This document shows, one piece after another, positions 33,539-47,098 of a stretch of 64,000 bases of DNA; position 1 is the stretch's first letter; the number at the start of each line of letters is the position of its first letter. A model generated the notes under the pieces. It ran no database searches and was not told the DNA's origin. It was given only the letters and a program-made list of their open reading frames with translations. The translations under genes were made by a program, and so were the position numbers. The DNA comes from Cocos nucifera (Eukaryota; Streptophyta; Magnoliopsida; Arecales; Arecaceae). The DNA is taken from assembly GCA_006176705.1 (NCBI GenBank), contig QRFJ01003329.1, forward strand, positions 1 through 64,000. Direction: 5' to 3'.

Positions 33539-35830
33539 TGGTTAGATAGGTGTGCCCTAGAAGCCAGATTGGCTGACACTTGTAATACACTTCTAAGGAT
33601 AAAATTATAATTTTGGCTATAAATAATAAAATGGATTATTTTCTATCATAGTGTGTATTTGAAAGTGTCTATGACACATTCCTTGAGTTAATGGTAATGA
33701 TAGTTCATATTTTCAAGAGTTGAAAATTTAAGACATGAATTTTTATTATTAACTCATAAAATGCTCTCGACCGTAGGATCATCATAAGGATGATGATTGA
33801 TCCAGAAGATTGATGTACGATTGCTTCTTTTTGATAGATGAGTCCTGAGTCTATGGTGTAAAGACACCGAAGCGAGAGTACAGGTACTCGTTAGAGAATG
33901 AGAGCACTGAGCGTGACCACCTCGAGCAGTCATTAGAAAGTCTACCTTCTCGTCAATGACCGACTCGAAGCTATAGTGGTGTGTCTAGTTCTTTGATCTA
34001 AGGTGCATCAATAATTCATCTTGAGGGTGTTATAGTTTGACTACATTATAACTCGGTCTCCTAGTCATTCAAAATCATGAGGTGTATGTTGGCTATAGCA
34101 TATTCATTGTAGGAATTGGATTGCACCAATAGGAGATCTATCTACCTCGGTAGAAGAGGAGCAGCCCTATGATGATCATGAGAATCGAGTCCATAAGCCC
34201 ATGGCCATGGTAGAGTAAAATAATAGAAAGAGTTTCTATTAGGGTTTTCACATTAGACTTGAATCTAATGATTAATTCATATGACAGAAATTAGGGTTTG
34301 ACGAGATCACCTTAACCGTAATCCGATCGAGGCTGAAGATAGAGGAACTTAATCACACAGGTAACTGCACTGAGAGATTTGCTTTCAGTTCTGATGGGTT
34401 GCCACCATATGCTGCTAGGTGTCACTGGTGGATTTTGGGAGCACTTAGAATGATTTGGATGATCGATCATCCTAGTTGTCTAAATCAGAAAAGTTCTGAT
34501 CCATCGAAAGGTATTTCGATGATGTCGATGATAGAGATCATGACTTATCCCATTACCATATGGTACTAAACCTAATTGGATCTCACAAATAAGAGTTTGG
34601 ATCTAGATATCATCAATTGGACTAACCTAGTTCAACTAATTTGAATAAGATTCAATTAGGTTTAAGAAAATCATCCTAGTACATGATTGAGCCTAATGTT
34701 CTCCTTTAAACAATCATTAAAACTTATTTTGATTGAGCCAAATGTGTTTGGACTCACTCAGAAACTTTTACTTGGTCTGACTGGAGCTTGTCCAAGTCAG
34801 AAAAGAATTATCTTAATTTATGAAATAAATTTGAGACAACACCTCCCATTTTTCATCACTTGCTAAATCTTATCTTTGGACATTGGTTAAATGTTGACCT
34901 TTGACACTTAGACATCTGCTCATGTATCATGCAGCCATAGGAGAGAATCTTGGACCTTGTCCTCCTGCTAAAAAGTAGATAGGAAAGGGGTGCACACCTA
35001 GGGAGGCATGCACCCCACGAGGATAACACATGGAGTCCCATACAGATGGGACTCCAGGTTGCTTCATGAATTTAAATGCAGTGGCACCAAGGAGTCTTGT
35101 TTGACCAGTCTTGGTGCCACCTAAGGAGGTACATGAGGGACTCTAATCTGATTGTATCAGATGATGTCATCCCATCAATCAGATTTAGATCTGATTGCAC
35201 AAAAGGCTATGATTGACCTAGATGTTGTGGCACTGCATGGCGCAGCAGGATCTATATAAACCCTGTCTGCGCCTAGAAATGTGAGTTTCTACTCTAGCCC
35301 ACACCATATAGCCCCTCTTCCTCCCTCTCCATGCCATCCTTAGGTCCTCTCTCTTCTCTTCATGCCCAAGGGACTTTGGGCATGATTTAGGTGCGATCCA
35401 AGCAAGTGAAAGGCGATAGAAAATGAAGAAGGCAGCACTGCTGCAAGAGATAATAGTTGATCTTCAAAAGAGTTTTTGAAGATCTTAAAGATCAGATCTA
35501 GATCTAATTTTTAGAGGATAGATTGGGAAGGAGAAGATCTCTAGATTCTATTCGAGTGGATACTAGTATAGGCTAGGCACTTGCATGGCTACATCCAGAA
35601 CCTCAGGCAAACATCAAGATCATCATAGGATAATTGGATTACCCAAAATAAAGGTACTATTAAATTAGATTTAATTTAATTTTTATTTTATTTTATTTTA
35701 TCAAATCAATAAGATCAGATCTAAAGAATCTCAAATTTGATTAGGATCTTAGAGAAAATTTTTTAAAATATCCCACCTGATCCAATCAGATCTGAATAAA
35801 CCTGCATCAAAAAATAAGATTTTTTCTTCA
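33539..35830 (+). repeat. 3' LTR of element F (2292 bp)
   Basis: From tggttagatagg to tttttcttca, followed by the ctacc duplication. TATA box at 35253-35260; donor-like aaaggtactat near 35650; inverted-repeat array with loop ggta near 34440-34530. Confidence 0.94.
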
Positions 35831-36442
35831 CTACCGAGGTAAATAGATCCCTTATTGGTGCAACCCAATTCCTACAATGAATGTACTATAGCCAACATAT
35901 ACCTCAAAATTTTGAATGGCTAGGAGATCGGGTTATGGTATAGTCAAACTACAATACCCTCAAGGTAAATTGTTGGTGCACCTCTGATCAAAGAACCAAA
36001 CACACTACTACAACATCAAGCCAGTCATCGACAAGAAGGTAGACTTCCTTATGAATGATCAAGGTGGTCATGCTCAGTGCCCTCATTCTCTAACGAGTAT
36101 CTATACTCTCGCTCTGGTGTCTCCTCACCATAGACTCAAGACTAATCTACTCAAAGAAAGCGATCATACACCAACCTTTCGGATCAATCACCATCCTCGT
36201 GATGATCCTATGGTCGGGAGCAGTTTATGAGTTAATTATGAAAATTCATATCTTAAATTTTTAACTTTCTGAAAATATGAATTATTATTATCATTAACTC
36301 AAAGGATATATCACATACACTTTAAATACACACTATGATAGAAAATGATCCTTTTATTAATTTATAGTTAAAATTATAAAATTGCCCTTAGAAGTATATT
36401 ACAAGTGTTAGCTAATCTAGCTTCTAGGGCACACATCTAACA
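35831..36442 (-). repeat. 3' LTR of element E, right part
   Basis: Starts with the second ctacc (35831-35835), continues the E LTR exactly where 23178 left it, and ends tctaaca at 36442 next to the PPT (minus-strand gtcaagtgggagct, 36443-36456). Confidence 0.92.
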
Positions 36443-36456
36443 AGCTCCCACTTGAC

Positions 36457-37925
36457 CTAAAGCCAATTGGCTTCAAATCTAAGTCCCATCTTCTCAAGAT
36501 GGGCTTTGATCTTCTATTGGCCTAAAGGCTTCGTCAGTGCATCTACTGCAATGTCCGTGGAGTCGAATCTCTTGACCTCGACGTAACCCTTCTCAAGATA
36601 ATCACGGATGAGGTGGAACTACCTCTCGATGTGCTTGGATTTCTGGTGAGACCTCGACTCCTTAGCTAAGGCTATGGGGCCATTATTGTCGCAGTATAGA
36701 GGGATGGCATTTGATGGCATCACTCTGAATTCTACGATGAACTTCTTATACCAGAATGCCTCCTTTGCAGCTTTCGATGCAGTGATGTACTCTGCTTCTA
36801 TGGTGGAATCTACTATCATAGTTTGCTTGAAACTCTTCCAGCTGACAGCACCATCATTATACACAAACAAACTATCATATGTCAACTTTTGATCATCTAT
36901 ATCAGACATAAAATCCAAGTCTATATAACCCTGGACCTGGAGTTCTCCATTACCAAAAATCAAGAATATATCCTTAATCCTTCTCAAGTACTTAAGGATA
37001 CATTTCACAGAAGTCCAGTGCTCTTCATCTGGACTCGACTGATATCTGCTCGTGACACTCACACCATGGGCAATATTAGGTCGTGTACATAGCATGGCGT
37101 ACATGAGGCTCCCTATTGCCAAAGCATAAGGGATCTTGCTCATGCATTCAATCTCCTCAGGTATGTTGGGACACATCTTATTAGAAAGATGAATGCCATG
37201 TCTGAAGGGCACCAATCTCCTCTTAGAGTTCTCCATGCTAAACCTCTTTAGTACGTTCTTTATGTACATCTTCTATGAGAGATCCAGCATCCTATTTGGT
37301 CTATCCCTAAAGACCTTAATTCCTAGTATAAAGGATGCTTCATCTAGGTCTTTCATAGAGAACTTTTTTGATAACCATATTTTAACTATGATCAACATGG
37401 GAATATCATTTCCAATAAGGAGGATGTCATTCACGTACAGTACGAGGAAGACAACAACAGTCCCACTGACCTTTTTGAATACACACGATTTCTTCTCATC
37501 CTTGATGAATCCAAATAATTTGATCACATCATTGAAATAAGCATTCCAACTTTGAGATGCTTGCTTAAGTCCATAGATGGACCTTTGCAGCTTGTAAACC
37601 TTATGATCAGCATCATTGGATGTGAAACCTGGCGATTGTTCCATATAGATATCTTCCTCAAGATATCCATTTAAGAAGGCCATTTTTACGTTCATTTGCC
37701 ATATTTCATAATCGAAATAGGCTGCAACAACAAGCAATGTGTGGATTGATTTTAGCATGGCTACTGGTGAGAAGGTATCTTGATAGTCAATGCCTTTACG
37801 TTGACTATACCCTTTTGCCACTAACCTAGCCTTGAATGTCTCCATATTTTCATCTGCACCTATTTTCTCTTATAGATCCATTTACATCCAATAGGTACTA
37901 TACCTTCGGGTGGATCTACCAAGGT
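36457..37925 (-). pseudogene. pol: pol of element E: RNase H and reverse transcriptase
   Basis: Minus strand from the stop at 36457-36459. A 216-codon frame (36619-37269) spans RT thumb to RNase H (SKIPYALAIGSLMYAMLCTRP, DSTIEAEYITASKAAKEA, LYCDNNG). A 190-codon frame (37273-37845) spans RT fingers and palm (YQDTFSPVAMLKS, AFLNGYLEEDIYMEQ). The catalytic box reads YVNDILLIGND: the first Asp of YVDD is changed to Asn, which should abolish activity. Few frame breaks compared with F. Confidence 0.92.
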
Positions 37926-39640
37926 TCAGACTTGGTTCGAGCACATTGAGTCAATCTCTGACTTCATTGCCTCTAACCATTTCTCGAAGTCGATATCTAA
38001 TATTGCCTTGTCATAGGTTTTAGGATCATCACTATGAACCACATTTTCCATGAGGAACATTTTCTCTACATCCTCTAAAATAGTACCTAAGTATCTTTCA
38101 GGAGGATGAAAAATTCTTTCTGATCTACGAGGTGGAGGTATTGATTGGACTGGCTCAATCTGATTAGGTCTCATAGGGTCCTTAGCTCATTGCTCTTGGG
38201 AGACTTTCTCCTCGAGCCTAATCTGCCTTCCGATGTCACCATCTTGAATAAACTATTTTTCAAGAAAGATGGCATGTCAACTAACAATCACATTGTGGTC
38301 TTTCGAAATGTAGAAATAATATCCTAATGACTCTTTAGGATATCCTATGAAATGATATCTAAAGGACATATACTTTAACTTGTCTGCCTATTGTCTCTTG
38401 ACATGAGCCAGGCAATCCCAAATTCTGAGATGACTTAGACTTGGTTTCTTACCATGCCATATCTCATACAGTGTGGTAGGAATGGTTTTAGAGGAAACCC
38501 TATTCAGTAAATATATAGTGGTCATTAGACTATATCCCCAAAGAAATACAGGAAGGTCCATGAAGATCATCATAGATTGGACCATATCTAATAAGGTCCA
38601 ATTTCTCCATTCTAAAATTCCATTGAGTTGAGTTGTTTCAGGTGGAGTCCATTGAGAGACTATGACATTTTGCTTAAGATAGTCTAGGAATTTTTGACTA
38701 AGGTATTCGCCTCCTCGATCTGATCGAAGAACCTTAATGGATTTTTCAGTTTGTTGTTCTACTTCATGTCTGAATTCTTTGAACTTTTCAAAAGCTTCAG
38801 ATTTTTGTCGTAATAAATATACATACCTGTACCGAGATAAATCATCAGTAAAGGTGATGAAGTAGACATAGTTTCTTTTAGCCGACACATCAAATGGGCC
38901 GCACACATCAGTATGTACTAGGGCAAGTAGTTCTATGGCCCTTTCCCCATGTCCTACAAAAGGAAGCTTGGTCATTTTGCCATGAAGACATGATTTACAT
39001 ATCGGATATGACTCGAAAGTCAACGAACTCAATAGCCCAATTTTTTTTAATTTGTTAAACCTATCTTCCGCTATATGACCTAGCATAAGGTGCCATAGAT
39101 ATCTATCATTTAGACTATCCCTAGGTCATTTTGGTCCTATGGCATTCACATTTTGCTCGATATTGAAAATAGAAACATCAATATGTAACTGACAGAGATC
39201 ATTTATAAGAAAAATACTTATAATTTTATTTTTTTCATAAAGAATATTACAATGGTCCTTAAGAAAACTAATTGCATAGCCTTCCTATGCTAAACATGAA
39301 ATAGAAATCAAATTTCTGCTTGCTGCAGGCACATAAAAATAGTCTCTAAGAACTAAATCTAATCCTAACATTAATTGCAGAGAGTAGGTTCCAACGATCA
39401 CTGTAGCATCTATTGCTCCATTCCTAATGCGTAGGATCATCTCACCATCCCTCAGCCTCCTACTATCCTCAAGACCCTCCATAGAAGTGCATAAGTGAGC
39501 ACTAGAATCAGAGTCAAGCACCCAATTAGATGCAGAAGAAACTCTAAGGTTAGATTCTATAATGGGCATACCTCCAGAAGGACCTACCTTCTTCTTGTTC
39601 TTTAGGCTAGTCAGGTACAAGGGGCAGTTCCACTTTCAAT
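37926..39640 (-). pseudogene. pol: pol of element E: protease, integrase and linker
   Basis: Integrase is a 232-codon frame (39086 to 38388), the longest uninterrupted one in the window: LGHIAEDRFNKL, a Cys pair (CKSC), first Asp in HTDVCGPF, second in SDRGGEY, Glu in NGILEWRN, and IWHGKKPSLSHLRIW at the end. The protease site in 39285-39620 reads VLDSDSSAHLC, with Gly of DSG changed to Asp. The linker 37926-38174 contains KWLEAMKSEIDSM. Stops separate the parts. Confidence 0.9.
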
Positions 39641-40409
39641 GACCATCTGTGTTGTAATGAAAATATTTTTCTTTGTCAGTGGCCTTCTTCTTCGACTCTG
39701 CCTTCTTCTTCTTCCCATCATTTATCTTCTACTTCTTTATGAACTTTTTCTTCTTTCCAAAAGACTTTCTCTTAGAAAAAGTCTGCTCCACAGTAAGTAC
39801 TAAGCCTTTAGAACCTTTCATAGAAAGCTCAGCAGTACCCAGCATATTCATAAGTTCTGCTAGAGTATTCTATAGTTTATGCATATGATAGTTCATGATG
39901 AATTGTCCGCATACATCAATCAAGAATTGCATAATTATATCAATCTGCAAATCCTTATCCAACTTGACATCGAGCTTCTCAAGCTCTTCTAAGTCCTTGA
40001 TCATCATCAGATAATGATCTTGGATCGATTACCCATCATGCATTTGAGCCTTAAAAAGTCTTCTAGTGACTTGATATTTGGCTGTGCAACTTTGTTCACC
40101 AAATAACTCTTGCAGGTGAGCCAACATTTGGCAGCTAGTCTTAATGTCTTCATGTTGGCGCTTGAGCTCATCAGACATTGAGCCCAACATATAATACCTA
40201 GCTTTGTTATCATCATCGATCCACTTCTCTGGAGATGCTCTCTGATCAGCGGATGGATGGACTGGTAAAGTGGGAGGGTCCTATTCCAACACATGAGTCA
40301 ACTTCTCGGAACCCAAAATAATTTTGAAGTTCTAGAGCCAATCCTTAAAGTTGGGTCCAGTCAGTCTATGGGTGTCCATGATACGGGCTAGTGGGTTGGA
40401 CACAGATAT
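39641..40409 (-). pseudogene. gag: gag of element E
   Basis: Gag with the Lys-rich stretch and a knuckle remnant reading KYFHYNTDGH (Tyr codon at 39663-39665), then a stop before the last Cys. At the position of the TGA in A, F and H it has AGA (Arg). The family start codon (40407-40409) reads ATA, the same G-to-A change as in B. Frames 40007-40294 and 39673-39888 in other readings are shadows of it. Confidence 0.87.
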
Positions 40410-42311
40410 TTTTCTATAGAGAGTCAAAGTTTTTAGTTAGATTTTATAATTAGACTTAATGAATTTATTTAAAAATTTTATTATTTTAAATAAATTAGGC
40501 TCCCACTATTTTCTCTAATTCCTACACTCTTTAGGCAGAGATGTGAAAATCTTTACGATCAATTAATTTCTAGTGGGTGGTGTGGTCCCACCAACTGGCT
40601 CACCACCTCATCTAATAATTATTGATGATGGGTCAATCGATGAGTGGACAACTCTTATCCAATGATTCTTTGATCATGGTGCACTTAATCCTGATCTCTG
40701 ATTCATGAATCTCACCATATTCAGAATATTAATCCACTCCTTAGTTAAGTTAGACCCACCATTTGCATGAATTGGATTCATGATTGGATCCCTCACCATA
40801 TCTAGAATATTGAACCCAATCCATCCTCCAACCCATAACATCCAATGCCTAATAGATGTGGTTGCGTCTTCTCGGTGCAACTGAGCCACTATAACCAGCC
40901 AAGAACAATCAACTCTGGGAAGGGCCCGCACATCTACAATGGTGGAAAATCAATTGACTTAATATTTTCTTAGAAAGATTTAATTTAGATTTCTTAAACT
41001 TCACTCAGTCATAACGATTATGACAAGCCTAGTGGTATGGGTTAGCTCGAACTGTTAGCCATCTCAAATCAGAACTGGGTTGACATAAATAGCCAAGTAA
41101 GTGAGACTGTTGGAAGGGATATGGCATTAACTTGATAAGAACATATTCAGATCGAGCAGCTCTCAACTAAAATTCAATTGATCGTATCTTCCAAACTTAT
41201 CTTAGACACCAAATTATCGAACAAAACTAATCAGGTTAGCCTACAATCCAGGCTCAAACCACGAAGCCAAATTAGGTCTTAATTGGATCGATCACATGTG
41301 GCTGTGAGCCCACCTTGACCCAAACTTATAACTATTGGATTGGTCAATTCTAAGCACTCTTGATCCCACCTAATCAACTCTTGATTCGGTTTGATCAACC
41401 GCTAGACCTAATTGAGCTACCCAAGCTCGAACCCAATTTTATGAAAATATCTTAGATCTAAAAATTTATAATTTTAGATCTAATTAGTTTCATAATCTTA
41501 ATTATTAATTAAGTTTGGGTTCATAAATAAAAAATATGTATCAAAATCCTAGGGTTTCAGGATCTAGGATTTTGCAGAAAATAAGTTCTGATTTCTAATT
41601 AAGGATGAACGTGAGTTCCCCTACATGCCATAAGAACACCTCATTGAATGGAAGGAGAGGGCCTTTAAATCCTACTTTATTCTTATGACTGGATGGCTAA
41701 GGGGAATGCCTTAATCAAAAATATAATTGAAACTACAAAACTAGTTAGATCTAGATCATATATCACATATATAATTAATGATCTAACTAATACATGCTTT
41801 GAATACATCTCATGTATTATCACTAAATTAAACATGCATATTTTTTATATCTAAAATATCATATATAACATCTAAAAGATAGATTTAAATTTAATCATAT
41901 CAAAATAAAACTATTCTAGATAATTTGTAGAACTATTCTACAACTAGTCTAAACATGCATTTTTTCATATCACATATGAATAAACAAAAAAATTAAAAAT
42001 ATTATTTTATATTTTTTAGATCTAATTACAATAATTATAATATCACAAAAATAAAAATTAAATAAATCTAAAATTATATTTAATCAAATTAACAACATGA
42101 TTATGCTAGACTACACATAGAACTATTCTATTCCAAGTCTAGTCATGCATCTTATACATATTAGATCTAAATGATTTAATTTTAATTTTTTAATTTTAAA
42201 TCTAATCACATATAATGTAATATCTAAAACTTTTTAATATTAAATAAAAAATAAAAATAAAATTAGATCTAAAATAGATCCCAAGAACTGTAACCTGGCT
42301 CTGATACCAGT
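40410..42311 (-). other. Leader and primer binding site of element E
   Basis: Homologous to 1255-3131 of A, reversed. Ends at gag with ctctctatag. Hairpin arms are present (attaagg/ccttaat and cataagaa/ttcttatg, near 41600-41720). PBS (complement of tggtatcagagccagg) at about 42294-42309. Confidence 0.87.
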
Positions 42312-42955
42312 TGAAGAAAAAACCTATTTTTCCAACACAGAATCGTTCAGATCTAATTGGATCTGAAGAAAAATTTTAAAATTTTTTTTCTAAAATTCTA
42401 ATTAAATCTAAGACTTTTTAGATCTGATCATAGAGATCTGCTATTAAAAGTTAAAATAAAATAAAATTAGATTTAATTTTAAGTATCTGATTTGGTAATC
42501 TAATTATCCTGCGATGATTCTGTTGATTCCTGAGGTTCTAGAAGGAGCCACGCACGCACCTGACCTATACTGATATCCACTTAGGCAGGATCTGAATATC
42601 TTCTCCTCATGAATCTCTTCTCCAAAAATTAGATTTGGATCTGATTTGTAAAGCTTTCAAAATAACTTCTGAGGGCAGTCTATTCGTCTCACGAACACCA
42701 TCACGTAGATGCTGAATCTTGGGCCAAAAAACTTGGACCTTCAACTCAGATTTGAGCCTAACTCTATAGGCATGTAGAAGAGAGGGTGAGAGGACAGAGT
42801 GGGCATGGATATCAAAGGAAAGGCTCCTTTGGGTGTGAAAAAATTAAATTACATTGAGGTAATTTCATGAGAAGAATTCTTATGCAAGACATAGTGCCAT
42901 AAAGAGTCCCTTTTTTTTATCAAAAACCTTATTAATTCAACCATTGGGACTCTTG
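42312..42955 (-). repeat. 5' LTR of element E, left part (interrupted by H)
   Basis: Begins tgaagaaaaaacc after the PBS and breaks at the tcttg duplication (42951-42955). Aligns with 21519-22160 of the other LTR at about 87% over the part counted. Confidence 0.92.
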
Positions 42956-45227
42956 TGTTAGATATATGTGCCCTAGAAGCCAGAATTGGCTGACACTTGT
43001 AATACACTTCTAGGGGCAAAATTATAATTTTGACTAATATCACTAAAATGGATTATTTTCTATCACATATGTGTATTTAGTGTCTGTGATACATCCTTTG
43101 AGTTAATGATAATGATAATTCATATTTGCAAGAGTTGAAAATTTAAAACATGAATAATCATTATTAACTCATAAAATGCTTCCGACCATAAGATCATCAC
43201 GAGGATGGTGATTGATCCAGAAGATTGGTGTACAATCGCTTCTCTTTAGTAGATGAGTCTTGAGTCTACGGTGTGGAGACACCGGAGCGAGAGTATAGGT
43301 ACTCGTTAGAGAATGAGGGCACTGAGCGTGACCACCTCGAGTAGTCATTAGGAAGTCTACCTTCTCATCAATGACTGACTCGATGCTGCAGTAGTGTGTC
43401 TGGTTCTTTGATCTGAGGTGCATCGACAGTTCACCTTGAGGGTGTTATAGTTTGACTACTACACCATAACTCGATCTCCTAGCCATTCAAAATCCTGAGG
43501 TGTATGTTGGCTATAGCATGTTCATTGTAGGAACTGGATTGCATCAAGATGGAATCTATCTACCTCGGTGGTAGAGGAGCAGCCCTATGATGATCATGAG
43601 AATCAAGTCCTAGAAGCCCATGGCCATGGCAGAGTGAAATAATAGAAAGAGTTTCTATTTAGCTTTTCACATCGGACTTGAATCGAATGATTACATCATA
43701 TGATAGAGACTAGGGTTTGACGAGTTCACCTTAACCCTAATCTGATCGGGGCTCAAGATAGAAGAACTTAATCACACAGGTAGCTGCACCAAGAGGTTCG
43801 CATTCAGCTCTGATGGGTTGCCACCATATACTGCTAGGTGTCACTGGTGGATTTTGGGAGCAATTAGAATGATTTAGATGATCGATCATTCTAGCTGTTC
43901 GAATCAGAAGAGTTCTGATCCATCGAAAGGAGTTTCGATGATGTCGATGATAGAGATCATGACATATCCCATTACCATACAGAACTGAACCTAACTGGGT
44001 CACACAAACAAGGGTTTGAATCTGGTGATCATCAATTGAACTGATCCAGTTCAATTGATCTGAATGAGATTCAATTAGGTTCAAGAAAATCGTGCTAGCA
44101 CTCGATTGAACCTAACGTTCTTCTTTTACTATCATAAATAGTTGTCCTGACTGAGCCAAAGGAGTTTGTGCTCAATCAGAGGCCTTCACTTGGTCTGACT
44201 GGAGCCTGTCCAGGTCAGAAAAGGGTTGTCTTATTTTGTAAGATAATACCTATCATTTTTGGTCACCTACCATTTCTCGTCCTTTGACTTTGGTCAAAAG
44301 TTGATCTTTGATGGATCAAATGTTGACCATTGATACTTTGACTTTTGTCCATGTGTCACACATCTATTGAAGAGCTGGTGGGGGCTTGTCCCCCTGCTAG
44401 AACCTAGCAAGGAGGAGGGCGCACACCACCCTTGGCGTGTGCCCAAGCTAGAGGCGCCCAAGAGTCCCTATTGGATAGAGACTCCATCTCCTTTTTGGAT
44501 TTTGATTAGACTTCTCCTAAGAACCAAGTTTGACTGGTCTTAGATGCCATCTAAGGAGGAATCCAAGGGACTCTATTCCCACTAATCAGATTTAGATCTG
44601 ATTTCACAAAGGGTTGTGATTGGTTGGGAAGAAGAGGAGTTTGATCACGCATAGTCTATAAATAAGACCCTACGCCCAACTCAAGGAGTAATCTATCTGA
44701 AAATTTCCCACACCCTAAGGCTACTTCTCTCCTCCTCCTCCATGCCAAGCCCATTTTCTCCCTCTTCTCTCCATGCCCAAAGTGGTTTGGGATCCAAGTT
44801 GGTGCAATCTAGACGAGAGAAAGGCGACAAAAAGCTAGAAGGCTGTGCTGCTGCAAAGGACAACTGCTGATCTTCGAAAGGTATTTTGAAGGTCCTTCAG
44901 ATCATATCCAAATCTAACTTTTGGAGATGTGATAGAGAAGAAGAGGATCTCAAGATCCAACCCAAGTGGATACTGGTAGAGGCCAGGCACTTGCGTGGCT
45001 AGATCCAGAACCTTCCACTGCTTACAGGATCATCAACGGGTAATAGGATTACCCTCCATTAAGGTAAATTAAATTTAATTTAATTTATCTAAATTTATTT
45101 TATTATTAAAGTAATAAGAATTAGATCTAAAATATCCTAAATCTAATCTAGATTAAAGAAATTTTTTTTTAAAATATATCTCTTGATCCGATTAAATCTG
45201 GTTCAAAAAATCAGGATTTTTTCTTCA
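42956..45227 (+). repeat. 5' LTR of element H (2272 bp)
   Basis: Starts tgttagatatatg, ends ttcttca. Inverted-repeat array at 43878-43965; partly decayed W-box cluster near 44280-44343; TATA box 44656-44664; donor-like aaggtaaatt near 45061. Confidence 0.95.
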
Positions 45228-47098
45228 ACTGATATCAGAGCCATGGTTCTAAAATATTTAGATTTGATTTTAAATTTATTTTAATTAAAAAATAAGTAAT
45301 TTCAGATGTTACATAAAATGTTATCAGATCTGAAATCAGAAAAAATTAAAATTATATGATTTGGATCTAAGATTAGAAAATATGAATGACTAGTTCTAAA
45401 ATAGAATAGTTCTATAGAATAGTCGTGCATGTTTTCAATTTAATCTGATTAAATCATATTTTAGATCTATATATTTACTATTCTCTGATATTATAATTAT
45501 TATAATAACATCTAAAAAATAGTAAATTAAAAATTATTTAATTTTAAACATCATATGAGATATGATTGATGCATGTCTAGACTAGTTGTAGAATAGTTCT
45601 ACATTGTTGTCTAGATTAGAGTTTATTTTGATAAGATCAATTTAAATCTAATTTTTTAGATTATTATGAGATAATTTAGATCTGAAAATATGCATGATTC
45701 GATACATGAGATGTATGCAAAATATGCCATGATTAGATCTAATTTGTATATGAGATATATGATATAGATCTAAAACTATTTTGTAGTATTACATGTTCCT
45801 GATTAAGGCATTCCTCTTGGCCGTCCAGTCATAAGAACGAAGAAGGGTTTAAAGGCCCTCTCCTTCCATCTGATGGGTGTTCTTATGAAGTGTAGGGGTG
45901 CTGCACGTTCGTCCTTAATCAGAAATCCAAAACTTACTTTCTGCAAAACCCTAGATCCTGAAACCCTAGGATTTATTATGCATATTTTATTTATGAACCC
46001 TACTTAATTAAAATTAAGATTATGGAATATTAATTAGGTCTAAAATTAAGAATTTTCAGATCTAAGACATATTCATAATACTGGGTTCGGGCTTGGGTAG
46101 CTCAATTAGGTCTAAGCGGTTGATCAAACCGAATCAAGAGTTGGTTAGATGGGATCAACAATGCTTAAATTGACCAGCCTAATAGGATTAAGTCTGGGTC
46201 AAGATCGAGTCACGATCAAGCAAGACCTAATTAGGCTCAGAGGTTAGAGTCTGGATTGTAGGCTAACCCAATTGGTTCTGGCTCAACAATTTGGTGTCTA
46301 AGGTAAGTTTGGCACATACGACCGACTGATTTTTAATTGGGAGCTACTCGACCTAAATGCATTCTTGTACGAGTTAATGGCATATCCCTTCCACCGATCT
46401 CACTTACCTGGCCATATCTGTTCGACTCAGTTCTAATTTGAGGTGGTCAATAATTCGAGCTAACCCATGCCACTAGGTTAGTCATAATTGTTATGACTAT
46501 GACAAGTCTAGTTTAATGAGACCTGAATCAATTCTCCCTAAGAAAAGATTAAGTCTGAGGTCTTCCACCATTGTAGATGTGCGGGCCCTTCCCAGGGTTG
46601 ATTGTTCTCGGCTGGATATAGTGGCTCAGTTGCACTAGAAAAGATGCAACCATGTCTATTAGGCATTGGATGCTATGGGCTGGAGGATGAGTTGGGCTCA
46701 ATATTTTGGATACGGTGAGAGACTCAATTAGGAATCCAGTCTGTGCAAATGGTGGGTCTGACTTAACTAAGGAGTGGATCAATATTCTGGATACGGTGAG
46801 ATTCATGAATTAGAGACCAAGTTTGGGTGCACCATGATTAGAGAATCATTGAACAAGAGTTGTTCACTCATTGGCTAACCCATCACCAATAACTGTTAGG
46901 TGAGGTGATGAGTCAGTTGGTGAGACCGCACCACCCACTAGAAATCATTAATCGTGGAGATTTTCGCATCTCTACAGAGGAAGTGTAGGGATCCAAGAAA
47001 ATAGTGGGAACTAATTTGTTTAAAAAAAAAAAATTTAAATAAATTGTTCAAATCATAATTACAATATCTAACTTGAATCTTTGACTCTCTACAGAAAA
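45228..47098 (+). other. Primer binding site and leader of element H
   Basis: PBS tgatatcagagcc from 45230 (one change from tggtatc). Leader hairpin: outer arms 45799-45808 with 45913-45922, inner tcataagaac with gttcttatga. Ends in ctctctacag just before gag. Confidence 0.88.

Larger units (their letters stand above)
23179..35830 (+). mobile_element. Element F: copia element inserted in the 3' LTR of E
   Basis: LTRs 23179-25473 and 33539-35830 enclose PBS, leader, gag, pol and PPT. The 5-bp target duplication ctacc is perfect (23174-23178 and 35831-35835), and the LTR of E resumes exactly after it. A solo LTR (G) sits in its gag. About 29 differences in the first 300 bp of its LTRs (about 10%). 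Pol is full of stops and has an in-RT deletion. Confidence 0.95.
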
